A stretch of 64,000 nucleotides of DNA from Lineus longissimus. Its lineage: Eukaryota > Nemertea > Pilidiophora > Heteronemertea > Lineidae. Below the pieces are notes generated by a model, which saw nothing but the letters and a program-made list of their open reading frames with translations, was not told where the DNA came from and did not search any database. Positions 35,634 to 46,702 of this stretch are shown here, piece by piece. Where the stretch lies: the NCBI RefSeq assembly GCF_910592395.1, contig NC_088319.1, positions 11,408,001-11,472,000 on the forward strand. The letters run 5' to 3'. The position numbers and the translations under genes were made by a program. Each line of letters opens with the position of its first letter. Within the stretch, counting starts at the first letter, position 1.

Positions 35634-37672
35634 ATGGATATGATCGACGGAAGTGCGGAAACTAATTCGTCTTTGACCTTGGACTACGGCGCCGGCGAGC
35701 GACTTGAGTACCCTCTCCTCCTTCTGTTCTACAGAATCCTTTCTCGCTACGTTTGGATTGTCCCGGTCGTGTTGGGTGTTCCTGGCAACATCATATCTAT
35801 CTTTGTGGCGAATAGGAAGCACAACCGAGCGCTCTCGCCGTGCATCTACATGAAAGCGATGGCCGTTGCCGACACCTTGGAACTCATTGAGCATGTTATT
35901 GGTCTAACTGTTATGTACACTGAGCCAGGCCAGAAGATGGTGCACATGAGGGATGCGTTCTACAAGTAAGTAATGTGCGCATTTACCTAAAAGTTGTTTC
36001 CTCCTGATTTAGTTACATATCCAGTTTATTCAACGTGTTTACCTAAATATATGGCTTGTGGCAGAGTCCATAAATGGATCCATCGATATCACAGTTTACA
36101 TTGGTGCTCTAAGATTGCAGCCACAGGGATTTAGGCAAAAAGTGCTAATAACAGAAAAAAAATTTAATCAAGAGGTACGATAGTAGGCCTACCCCTTGAA
36201 TTTTGTAATTCGCACTTTTTGCCTCAAATGCCTGTGGTTGCCGCTGCTTTTCCGTGTATTATATCCGGTGGACACGTTCATTACCGCCCATGTACTTGCT
36301 TTTTAGAAATGCATATCCGGTGACCGAATTTTTTGTCTCTCTAGCTTGCAACTTTCACTGTCTGTCACCAGAATCACTCCTCAATGTTCTTTGCAGATTC
36401 CTGCTTTTGTCGTAAGAACATTTTTCATTGCAGATCGTATTATTATTTGGGGTTCGTGTTTGCCATGATGTCAGGGTTTTTTCTGGCTGAGATGAGCGTT
36501 GACCGCCTGATTGCGGTGAGGTTCCCCATGGCCGCCCCGAGACTCTGTACCACCTCCCGGGCAATCAAGACAGTGGTCATCACGACTGTCCTTGTCATTA
36601 TCTTCAACCTACAGATACCATTCGTGGTGGTTTACTACAAGAACCCTTTCACGGGTAAGATTCTAAATTCCATATCCACTGTATGTTGTTGAAGTCTATG
36701 ATGGACTTAGAATAATAACGGATCTGAAACACGAAACAGTTGGTATTGTTACGTCCTCAACTTTTAGTAGTTGGACAGTCCTGTTCTGATGACGAATGGC
36801 CTCTTGGTTTTTTTCTTTTTAACCAGACAGTGCCAGACGGAAAATGTGTTTATAATGGCACTCCAATCAGCTATCTAAGTCCAATGTTTTTGTTACCTGA
36901 CACCCATGTAAGTTCGATCAAAGGTCCCTTCTCCTTTAGGGTGCTCCGTCTTGCCTCAAAATAACTGATCCCGCTGAAGTAACACCTTCACTGTGCGCGA
37001 TGTTTGGTTGTAAACTGTCGCTGCACGCACGCGTGCATCGACCATCTTGTGCGTAGTCGCGGTGTACGATAGTACATGTAGTTGAACGCAGTATAAGGGG
37101 TGGCTACTTTTGATAAATGCATTACAGCCCTAGTACTGAGATCATTATAAGCCATACATTTCTTTTGTTCCACAGGAACGGAAATTCTTATCTTTCAGGT
37201 GGATGATTACAAGGCGATTGAGATTGCAGCCACTTTATCCCAGCTGCTTTTAGGGACAGTCATACCATTCGTCATCATTTTGGGATGCAACATCGTCATC
37301 ATCATCACGGTCAAAAGCGCCTCAGCAAAAAGAGCAAAAATGAGCAGAGGTCAAGGTCAAGGTGACCGGAAGGAGGAAAAGCACCTGACGCGCATGCTCA
37401 TCTTTGTAAGCATGGCGTACATGGTGACGTCGATTCCGTACAGGTTGTATTATCTGCTGATGGATATACCGGAGATAGGACAGGATTACAACATGAATGA
37501 CGACTACTGGAATCTGCGCTATCTTGTTCAAGTTTTTGTCGTTTTTAACCTCTGGGTTTATAATTATGCAATCAATTTTTATCTATACTGCATTGGAGGT
37601 GGTGCGAAATACAGAAAAGATGCAATGGATGTCTGTAAGGGGATGGTTCCATGCTGCTTTCAGGCCAGATAA
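35634..37672 (+). CDS. Rhodopsin-class peptide-type GPCR, intact copy
   Basis: Four exons 35634-35965, 36434-36654, 36837-36907 and 37199-37672 give 365 residues. TM1-TM2 lie in exon 1 (VPGNIISIFVANRKHN; ADTLE in TM2). TM3 ends in D134-R135-L136, a DRY variant. Exon 3 supplies the second extracellular loop with C188. TM5-TM7 are in exon 4, with a basic, charged third intracellular loop (MSRGQGQGDRKEEKHLTRML) and TM7 NYAINFYLYC in place of NPxxY. No Cys is seen at the usual top of TM3 to pair with C188. The motifs resemble invertebrate FMRFamide/neuropeptide receptors, so it probably signals through G proteins at the cell surface. The ligand cannot be inferred. It is a tandem copy of the broken gene at 30284. 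Confidence 0.85.
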
Positions 37673-37689
37673 ACTTCTTGATTCCGGCT

Positions 37690-37806
37690 ATTTATATCAA
37701 TTTTTATCTATACTGCATTGGAGGTGGTGCGAAATACAGAAAAGATGCAATGGATGTCTGTAAGGGGATGGTTCCATGCTGCTTTCAGGCCAGATAAACT
37801 TCTTGA
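37690..37806 (+). repeat. Tandem repeat of the GPCR C-terminal coding end
   Basis: About 117 bases from atcaatttttatctatactg to the end of the coding region and beyond (about 37571-37688) are repeated immediately downstream, after the stop. It re-encodes the TM7/helix-8 segment INFYLYCIGGGAKYR but is untranslated in the present frame. Confidence 0.85.
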
Positions 37807-37830
37807 TTCCGGCTATTTATAACAACGTAA

Positions 37831-37836
37831 AATAAA
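37831..37836 (+). promoter_or_regulatory. Polyadenylation signal of GPCR copy 2
   Basis: AATAAA after the repeated segment, in the same sequence context as 32410-32415 of copy 1. Confidence 0.6.
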
Positions 37837-37849
37837 GTGTCTCTCGAAT

Positions 37850-40060
37850 CGTACTCATAAGATGCTATTTGCTAGCTGTGTTACAAACGAACTAATTTGC
37901 TGCAGCCTAACGCATCCCTACGGCAGCTCAGTAACAGCAGCTGATTCCCCGCTCATGTTACGGCATGCCACATGAGCAACAAGAAGGTAACATTAGGGGA
38001 AAAGGAGGTAGCCTACCCGTCAACGAGGATCGCGGAATATGTATGTTAGTCCTGAACGCTGTAAGGCTCTAGACACCCTGGGCAGCCCATCGCATCACCC
38101 TAATTTGGTCTCCTTATGACCAAATTAGGGTGAGGAACGAGGCCGGTCCATAGTGTATATGGCTCCAGCTCGGATCCGTAACACTCCCAGAGAGTAGACC
38201 TTGAATCGTCACGGGAAATGTCAAGGCCATTATAGCTAGAGGTAATAATGTGAAGCGTTTTGAGCTACTGAAACCAGCATGATTTGGCGCTGTATAAGTC
38301 TCATAATTATTATTATGAGGGATTCTTATTTTTTGCCTTATGTTGTGCGTATCGCCAAACGTATCACCAAAAACCGATTATATTTTGTACTTCCGAAATG
38401 AGTTACAGTTTTTTTGTATACAACTACTACTTTTGAAAGATCGCTGTCGACGAAGTTTATAATTTGCCGACGGCGAAGTCAAGGCCTGGGTACACTGCTA
38501 ACATTTTAGCAACATTTTTACAACATTCTGTTTGCAACACATCATGTTGGCAAAATGTTGCATAATGTGTATAGAGGAAAATGCATTTACAACATTTTTA
38601 CTGCATGTTGCTAAAATGTTACAAAAATGTTACCAGTCAGTGTAGCATCGTCGAGTTAGGCGGCTGACTGTACTTCCTATACCCCATATATGATGGGAGA
38701 ACATGCACGTTGACGTTCAGAATTTCGAAGTGCATAATGTCTCATCGACCTTGGGAGAAATGAGCAACTGTTCAGACCCGACCTGGGTTTGAAGAATTAC
38801 CACGTAGGTCAGTATCGGACCACTGGGTATGGCTTTTATCGGAGCGTCTTGGAAAAAATATCAGCCGCTTGATGTCGACAGGAGCCGAGGGAGGGGGGTC
38901 AAATTTATGGTCTTTATGTCGCCAATATGCACAATTAGGGGACTGGGGATAACAACAAATATATTGATGGTGCAAGCGTGAACGGTTTCAATCATATTGT
39001 GAGATAAGAGAGACCTCTATCGGCGATTTTGTGCATCTTACTCTCGCCTACCCACACCTGGTTGCTGCCTATGCCTCCTTTAAATGCAAAAAAAAACACA
39101 TTATCAGTGTGTACCCTTCAGCTTATTGGCAATGTCAGTAGTCTTTAACATCCCGGTCGCGATTTTTACAGTCGAGATATATATCTCAGCTTGGAAATTT
39201 CGAGGCAGAGATGTGTATGACACTCCTTTCATTAGCGCCAACCAATGAACCAAGCCCCGATTCAAAACAAGTTATCTCACTGACACTCGAGCTCTCGTCG
39301 ACTTTAAAACAGGAACAGGGCTGGGTTGAGAGTATGTAGGATGACGAATGGCGTGCCTCGGGAGCATGATAAAATTATGACTATAAAGTACGCAAATAGG
39401 TTATTTAAACGAAGTGGCTATGTACACAGCGTGTACGCAGGAACAAGTTGGTTACATGCACAGCAGAGGCGAATTAACATAACCGCGTCATCAATGACGT
39501 CAGCTGGAGAAAAAATGGCGGTGGCGGTGGCGGTGGAAGAACTCCCCGCTTCCCTTCAAGTTGGGGCCAAATTCTCATCCTTTCCCGCCTTCCAAACAGC
39601 TCTCTTTCGGTATGAGGAGCAACACAACGTTGCCTTTGTAATACGGCACTAGAACCATCAACAAACAATAAAGAGTGTTAAAAAATTATGGGAAAATTCC
39701 ACAGAACTTGAAGTACGCGTATACACAGCATACTGTGTACATAGAGTCACGGACGTTGGACCTCCGGCAGTCGACTGTGACGTCATGGCGTAAAACTCCG
39801 AACGCGTTCGGGTATTTTCGGAACGTTATTGATACCACGCGCCATGACTGTGCGTAGCAACTGTGCCTTCATTCCACAGATATATCATTGTTCTTATTTC
39901 AATTTACTATCTAGCCTCGACAGGTTGAGATAATCTACAGTCTTGTCCTCCCCATACATCAACCATATTCAAAAACGAGCAGTAACCATGTTACTGATTT
40001 CGTTGTCGATATAGGTATACAGGCCTTCATACATGTCTTAGTCCAGGCACTCAGAATAAA
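37850..40060. other. Non-coding part of duplication copy 2
   Basis: Holds a copy-2-specific segment (37850-38090), the hairpin at 38093-38142, the inverted-repeat element 38488-38643 and the insertion at 39405-39745. No intact gene is seen. Confidence 0.5.
39405..39745 (+). mobile_element. Insertion with a degraded SWIM/FAR1-type N-terminus
   Basis: This segment of about 340 bp is absent from copy 1. Its plus frame from 39493 reads MTSAGEKMAVAVAVEEL, then VGAKFSSFPAFQTALFRY. That resembles the N-terminal module of ZSWIM/FAR1-like, transposase-derived proteins (G-x-x-F-x-S-F-x-x-F). The frame stops at 39650; a one-base shift would continue it. The ends carry related gtacacag..gtgtac words. 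It is probably a transposon-borne or retrocopied fragment. Confidence 0.45.
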
Positions 40061-40067
40061 ACAAGTC

Positions 40068-41524
40068 ATGTCCCACAAAGAATTCGACCCCGTAAGCTTT
40101 GCCAAGGACCTCCTGGTAGGAGGGGTGTCTGCCGGTATCTCGAAGACGGCCGTGGCGCCTATCGAACGTGTCAAGTTACTGCTCCAAGTCCAACATGTGT
40201 CCAAGCAGATTTCAGTCGACCAGCGGTACAAGGGTAAGATTGGTTTGGTCTTAAGATATGACATCTTGACTAGATATAAGACCCCGGATAAGTTTGAAGG
40301 GAGTATGATAAGACCGTGGGGTTCAGGACGAAGAGATGGGTGTGGTATCAATGGGAGCAGAACGCCGACACCAAAACATCAAACGATGGAGATACCTTAT
40401 TTTCATCACTGATTATGAATGCCGATCCGTGTGTGATTTTATGATGACGCCGACAACTTTTGGATTGTATATACTAGTATTTTTCGAGCAAACATTCTTG
40501 GGATATATACATTAGTGCCGTCCATACGGAACCAAACCAGACCAGATCAGATCAGATCATCTATACTGAACTTCTAACGGTATTGCCTCCGCCCGGTGCC
40601 TCCGTTAGCCTCCGCGCATTGTCTGGAAGCTGTTCAATGTCAACAGATCCGGATCGATCTTGATCGGTTCGGTCCCGTGTAAACGGCCCTAGGGCACGCT
40701 CAATTCCAGATGGATAGGCCTATGGCTGTTCGCATGCCATGGTCAATGTCGTTTGATCTCACTAAACCAATCCCTCATTGCCAGGAATCATCGACTGCTT
40801 CGTGCGCGTCCCAAAGGAACAAGGCTTCGCCTCCCTGTGGAGGGGCAACCTGGCCAATGTCATCAGGTACTTCCCCACCCAGGCTCTTAACTTCGCCTTC
40901 AAAGACCAGTACAAGGAGATGTTCTTGGGAGGTGTGGACAAAAAGACGCAGTTCTGGATGTATTTCGCGGGGAATCTTGCCTCTGGTGGAATGGCAGGCG
41001 CGACATCGCTCTGCTTTGTGTACCCGCTGGACTTCGCCAGAACTCGACTCGCCGCAGACATCGGAAAGACTGGAACTGACCAGCGCGAGTTCAGAGGACT
41101 CGGACATTGCCTGACCTCTATCGCCAAAAGCGACGGCATCACTGGTCTCTACCGTGGATTCGGCGTCTCCGTCCAAGGCATCATCATCTACAGGGCAGCG
41201 TACTTCGGAGGTTTCGATACAGCGAAGGGCCTACTTATCTCCGACCCAAAGAACGCTAACTTTTTCGTGGCGTGGATGATCGCCCAGGTTGTGACAACGG
41301 GTGCTGGTGTCTTGTCCTACCCCTTCGATACTGTTCGAAGGCGAATGATGATGCAGAGCGGTCGCAAGGACATTCTGTACAAGAGCACCCTTGACTGCTG
41401 GAGAAAGATCCTCAAGCAGGAGGGAGGCTCCGCGTTCTTCAAGGGCGCCTTCTCAAACGTCTTGCGTGGGACTGGTGGTGCCCTGGTCCTGGCTATGTAC
41501 GATGAAATCAAAAAGTACATCTAA
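40068..41524 (+). CDS. ANT: ADP/ATP translocase (mitochondrial carrier)
   Basis: Two exons, 40068-40233 and 40785-41524, give 301 residues, the normal length for the family. All three carrier repeats are present, with [14 protein letters not shown] and PFDTVRRR signatures. The nucleotide-carrier motif RRRMMM is intact. It exchanges matrix ATP for cytosolic ADP across the inner mitochondrial membrane, linking oxidative phosphorylation to the cytosol. The codons favour C or G at third positions more than the neighbouring genes, as expected for a highly expressed gene. Exon 1 lies inside the right end of segmental-duplication copy 2. The truncated exon at 34468 is its by-product. Which vertebrate SLC25A4/5/6 paralog it matches is not meaningful here. 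Confidence 0.97.
40508..40695. mobile_element. Probable MITE in the carrier intron
   Basis: Left end gccgtccatacggaaccaaa and right end gatcggttcggtcccgtgta plus aacggc are imperfect reverse complements. The inner part (cggtattgcctccg) recurs at 18745 in a receptor intron, suggesting a family. The tctagatc-like middle is repetitive. Confidence 0.5.
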
Positions 41525-42357
41525 CATAACAGGGACATACAATTTTGTGTGTCTTCAATAGGAACTTCATATTTTTGTCATTTATTTGAATATCAAGAGC
41601 CGGGTATTTTATCTACTTTGTCGTAGTGACCACAATCTTCGGGTCTCAAAGTTTATTCTTGAGTGTTTTTTTGTGTCTGGACGAAGACAGCAAAAGGAAT
41701 GTTTTCGTGCTCAACCGATATTCCCCAAATTAAAGAAATCATACATAAAACTCCTCTGCCCCCGCCCCCCCCCCCCACCCATAGGCCATACCCACCACAT
41801 CCATGCAAAAAGGAGGCTTTTAGGCTTTAAACAAATATGTGGGAGACCGCACGCGCATGTGGCATGACATCTCTGCTGGTTTTCTCTGCATTGTAGCATC
41901 GGGCCGGTTTGTGACGCGGATGAGTTTCAGGCGGACTCAACAAAATGTTGAAGTAAAAAGTACTTTATTTCGCTGTAATTTCTTTCATCCGTATAATTCA
42001 TAACGCGGCTGTCAGAACAAACAAGAGAATGAAGGACGCACGAGACGTCACGAACGACTGTCTTCTCCACGACGTCGTAGTGTTGTGCCACGCCCCTCAT
42101 GACAGACGAAAAATGGCGAAGCCGAAAGCCGCGTGGCAAAAGGCAAGGTCGTCAGCTGGGTCTTTATCAATGAAACTACGATTATTGAAATACGGACATA
42201 GATTTCGACAGCGGCTGAAGAAGATGTGTTGTCTCCTGTGATTTATTGAGCGCTAAAGACTGGCAGACGTGAACACAGAATTTGGGCAAGAGTTGATTTT
42301 GAGTTGAAGAAAAATTTCTGAGGATCACTAATACAACCTCATCAGCACGCGGCAGCC
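41525..42357. other. Intergenic, no gene seen
   Basis: Holds the 3' end of the carrier transcript and the promoter region of the Shisa-like gene. A C-rich run lies at 41758-41778. No AATAAA was found close to the carrier stop. Confidence 0.45.
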
Positions 42358-44438
42358 ATGGACATTTTGCATTTTCCACCGATGGTAACCTGTGTTTTTT
42401 TGTGTCTGATATGGCCAACTCTACCTGGTAAGTCGCCTTATCAGGTTGTGATTGACTGACACAATCATGGTCAACAGTCAGTAACATACCAACCCAAGTC
42501 CGATTGTGATTTAAGTAACGGTAGTGTCAGCAGTACCAGTATTCAAAGATTGCTCCGTAGACTGCAGATATTTTCAAAATCATCGGGTTTAGTCTGGTTG
42601 TGATACTGTCTTCAGCCACAGTCCACTGAATTAGAAATCAGGAACGGAATTAAACATGGTAAAAAAGGGTTAAGTAGAAGGCGAGTAAAACATCCACAGA
42701 AGTTTTTAATTATATACGGGACCTCGGGTGATTCTATACTTGCTTCTATACATCGTACTTATGAATTCTTTGAAAGGCACTGCATTTTTAGAAAGGGTTT
42801 TAACTAGCAATATCTTATTTTGGTTACTCTTTCTATACTTTATTTAGCATGACGTTTCTACCAGTGTTCCCTGGTCGTTGTACCTGTGTTTCTTCTTTGT
42901 TAAACCCTTACTGACCTCTGCTTCAGCGTCCTGTGCTTCACAGTGTTCGAAGATTGTTCAGTCATTCCAAGATTGACGAAACTGATCTAACCAACCGAGT
43001 CCAGTATGATTGTGTCAATTTTCACTCGTCATCCTATTCGTACTGTCTCATGGGGTTTATTTTTCGGGCGAGGGAAGAGGCCGGTCCACTTTAGTATGGA
43101 CAGACTTCCAAACATGGCTTCAAAGGCAGATTCACCAATTTCATACAAGGCACCAGAAAGGTAGACTCCTTGGGCAGTCCTTTTTGTTATCCTAATCGTA
43201 CCAGGCGACAGGACAAGGTCGGTCCACTGCGTCCAGAGTGTACAGAATGGTCCCCAGTTAGTTTACATTGTTATATTTCAGTGTTGGCTTACGAGAGGTG
43301 TCGCAGCCACTACCTTGGTGACCCCTTTCAAGGACGGGAGTGCGAGGGTTATTGCTGTGGCCACCCTACGTATCAATACTGCTGCCGGGACTGCTATCAA
43401 AGCCTTTATACGCTGTCATGCAAGTGAGTGTGTAAAAGATGTCACCTCCTGGTATATAAGCATCCTTGTCCTCATGATCTTATTTAAAGGTTGACCATGG
43501 GCACCACTATTTTGGCTAGAACTTATGCATTGATTTGTACTACCAGCTCTTTTTAGCACTACAAGGGCTATAACTGTATCAGTTTACCTTGACATCTTAT
43601 GCTTTCTGACAACTGGGCCCAGACCTAAAAAGTTTTATCTTCCAGGAGTGGAGACAAAAGTTATTCCACGATGTTGTCTTCAGTTGGGGGCATTATCTTG
43701 ATGGCCGTCGTCCTCTTCACATGTTGGCTGGCTCTCAGACTCTGCAGAGGACATGAAAATAGCAGGACAAGTGGTAGGTATGAATAGAAACTCTCAGAGA
43801 CACCTTGGAATCGACTCGGAGATGTGTCCTCATTGTGGAGATGCCTCAATCCTTCAAGGTGTACACCGTTTGTAGTGATTATGCGAATTTGCTGAAACTT
43901 GATATTTATGATATTTGAATATCTGTCTGCACAAAAATTGTAAACTTTCAAATTCAATTTCAATTTCAAATCTTAAATAAACGGCGTAGGCCTTTAAAGA
44001 AATCTTACGATCTTTTCAGTCACTCACTCACCCTTCCCACTTGATAGAATAGCAGTTGAAGAGGACACTCCATGGTCGGTCAGATCACGCGAGATACAGG
44101 AGACCTCCAGCGAAACCTTGTGCCCGATCCGTAAGACATCTGGAAGTCCATACCAACAATATCCAGTGCTACCCCCAGCCTATGAGGATATCCCCAAAAC
44201 AGCCTTTGCCCCCGGGCTGAGAGTAGACCGACTCCTATCAGGGGTCAGACTTGAAGACGCATCAACCCCGAGACCCAGACTAGAAGAATTTTCATCATCT
44301 CCCGTGCCAGGTCTGGAGGATCTTCCAGCACGTGGAGTCATACTAGAGGAACGATTATCCGCCCATCGTCAAGGCTTGGAGGACATTCCATCGACATCAG
44401 AAGACCCTCCACCACCTTATCCCGGCACTAGCAGTTAG
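42358..44438 (+). CDS. Shisa-like single-pass membrane protein with PPxY motifs
   Basis: Four exons 42358-42427, 43282-43423, 43646-43773 and 44020-44438 give 252 residues. The start has a good context (gcagccATGg). Residues 1-23 form a signal peptide. The ectodomain (24-75) is Cys-rich: ERC, CEGYCCG and YQYCCRDC, the spacing of the Shisa/CYYR-type domain. One membrane helix follows at about 79-103 (GGIILMAVVLFTCWLALRL). The cytoplasmic tail has PPAY (165-168) and PPPY (244-247), motifs that bind WW domains such as those of NEDD4-family ligases. Between them are five LE(D/E) modules. Family members act in receptor trafficking; the role of this one is unknown. The exon 1-2 join is inferred from phase only. 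Confidence 0.8.
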
Positions 44439-44541
44439 GACAATTTGCCTTCGATAATGCCACAAATGTTGCCATGAGTGTTGGTATGTTTTTAGGAGAT
44501 TTTTATAATTAAATTTAGTCAACCTTTGTGATTATTTACAT

Positions 44542-44547
44542 AATAAA
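44542..44547 (+). promoter_or_regulatory. Polyadenylation signal of the Shisa-like gene
   Basis: AATAAA about 100 bases after the stop. Confidence 0.6.
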
Positions 44548-44970
44548 ATGAACCAAAACATCTTGAAATTTTTGTCCGTGTTAAACGAATGGCAATGAAG
44601 TATGCACGCACCTTATCACCCAATTTTGGGCACCCGCACCTTGTACACTCGGGTCGTATCTCCCTCCCCCTGTATGCATATCATCACTGAGCTATCCTTT
44701 TACAAGGTATAGGAGTTGTGCGTTATAAAACCACCATGTAAACCACCTTGCAAGCGAAATAGTATATTTTTACGCCAGAATTTAAGGCAGGTCCGCCACC
44801 ACCGTTCTAACGACCGCAACTTCCCATCTGTTTCCTGCCAAACTCGTTCTAGAACAACCGCAACTTCCCATCCGTTTCCTGCCAAACTCGTGCCAGAACG
44901 AAACGGTTAGTTCTCCATCATAACACCAGATGTCATCTCGGTAATGTATCAGGAAATGGTCTGTGTCGGG

Positions 44971-45905
44971 CTGCGAAATTTTTTTCTGCAGGATACTTCT
45001 GGCATAGTGTACATCTGACAGCCAATCAGAATTCAAGGCAAGCACGTGTCTTTGTTGACATCATCTTTCCACATGGCGCAATAATGTCAACAATGCCACG
45101 TGTTCTGATAATCTTGGAAAGAACAAGTTAGCAAATGGTTAGAGGAGTATATTAGCTAAAATATATTTATTTGCAGTATCTTAACATGTATTTTCATTGT
45201 CGAGTGGACTGTATTTATTGGACTTGTCTGTTAAAGGCGCACTGTGCTCGGCAAAATAGCCGAGGTTGAATGTTTATCTGTCAACCGTGTAACTAGTTCT
45301 GCTGCATGTATATGCATAGGTGACGCCACCATTCAATTTATTTTGTTTGCTTGTCAAAATGTGTTTTATACAATGGCCCTTCAACAATGTTCAAACTACC
45401 AAAATCAACAGCAGACATCGGATACACTGTCCCTTTAATAATTATCAACATTGGCAACACTGTCAGTGTCACTGCCCCTTAAAATTTCACAAATCGCGAG
45501 ACATCGGATACACTGTCCCTTTAATAATTATCAACATTGGCAACACTGTCAGTGTCACTGCCCCTTAAAATTTCACAAATCAATGCATGCACTGCAATGT
45601 AGCGATCAGATCAGCTGATGCCTCTTTTGTACGCATAATATCATCAATTTTACAATGAATCTGTGCAATTCATTCCTAAACACGACGACACAAACCTTGA
45701 GTTGTGCATAATTGGGGTCAGACAATGAACTATTGTCACATTCACAGTTGAAGTGGCACTCGGCATGCGACTCGGTATCGTCCATTGTATTTGCATTATC
45801 ATGCATAAATAAACAGTGTGACGTCAAAGATCGCGCCAATTGTCATTGGCTGTCAGATGTACACTGTGGCAGAAGTATCCTGCAGAAAAAAATTTCGCTG
45901 TCGGG
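44971..45905. mobile_element. Element bounded by about 60-bp inverted repeats
   Basis: 44971-45030 and 45843-45905 are reverse complements with few mismatches (cagaagtatcctgcagaaaa and surroundings). The interior of about 810 bp has no transposase. It is likely a non-autonomous DNA transposon with an internal tandem duplication. Confidence 0.75.
45413..45584 (+). repeat. 86-bp tandem duplication
   Basis: Two nearly identical copies starting agacatcggatacactgtcc, at 45413 and 45499. Confidence 0.9.
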
Positions 45906-46644
45906 CTTCCATGGAAGCACGAAATGCATTCTACGCATGCATTTCGTGACGTCATCAAGTGAAAATGGCGGGAAAAACCGCATGTAGCAAAACCTGCAAA
46001 GTACCCCTCTGCAATGGTGATTGTTTCAATGACTACCATGGAAAAAAGCATTACAACTGATAATGAGACAAAGAAAATAAAACAGGCTTCAAGGATATAT
46101 GTCTTGTTTTTTTTCTAAAAATTATTGAAAATCTGGTAAAAGTAGTGAAATTGCAGCAAACTGGGGGATATTAATTAAAAATAGCCCTGGCAGGGAAATA
46201 TTTGATAGTCCCAACATAAGCACTTGACATAGCATATTGACTTGCTACAAACTGGACTCTAATCATGTACCAAGTACTGCAGTTCGCAGTATGACTATAT
46301 GCCACAAAAAAACGATCGACGACACGTACTGCAAAAGCACTCAACGCGAAAACAGTGCTTTGGTTGCATACATACACATTGGGATAGACCCCCTCTCCCC
46401 ACCTGCACGCATCTTGTACGCTCTGGCATCCCCCCCCCCCTCTCCCTTGATGCGTACATATATTATGAATGACCCCATTATATGACTGCATGTTGTGCTT
46501 TGGGTAGGAGAACACAGCAAGAAATCACAGCTCATTCATACAAACTGAAATGGGACAGGAGTATGCAGACTTACATCTAATAAATACAAAATACAACGTA
46601 ATCAAATACAACGTAATCAAAAGAGCAATTTTACAGTAAAGGAA

Positions 46645-46650
46645 TTTATT
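46645..46650 (-). promoter_or_regulatory. Polyadenylation signal of the NOL7 gene
   Basis: AATAAA on the minus strand, about 55 bases after the NOL7 stop codon. Confidence 0.6.
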
Positions 46651-46702
46651 TACAAAATACAGGTAAATTAAAATGGCTGCTGTACACTTTACAAAGATGT
46701 CC

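Larger units (their letters stand above)
34915..40146 (+). repeat. Segmental duplication, copy 2
   Basis: Collinear with 29396-34548, ending inside the intact ADP/ATP carrier exon 1. Compared with copy 1 it has about 240 extra bases at 37850-38090, about 340 extra at 39405-39745, and lacks two copy-1 insertions. Confidence 0.9.
44560..46640. other. Repeat-rich gap between two converging genes
   Basis: No supported gene. Contains a tandem pair (cgcaacttcccatctgtttc, 44815-44900), the long inverted-repeat element 44971-45905, an 86-bp tandem repeat and a C run at about 46430-46440. Confidence 0.5.

Noticed and set aside
39326-39652. A 108-residue new gene in duplication copy 2
   Set aside because: Only the part after about 39493 resembles a known module; the upstream part is duplicated non-coding sequence, so it is reported as an insertion and not a gene.
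40762-41176. Long minus-strand and alternate plus frames over the carrier
   Set aside because: Shadows of the codon-biased ADP/ATP translocase exon 2.
45320-45568. Frame with repeated HCPFNNYQHWQHCQCH-type residues
   Set aside because: Product of the 86-bp tandem duplication inside a transposon.
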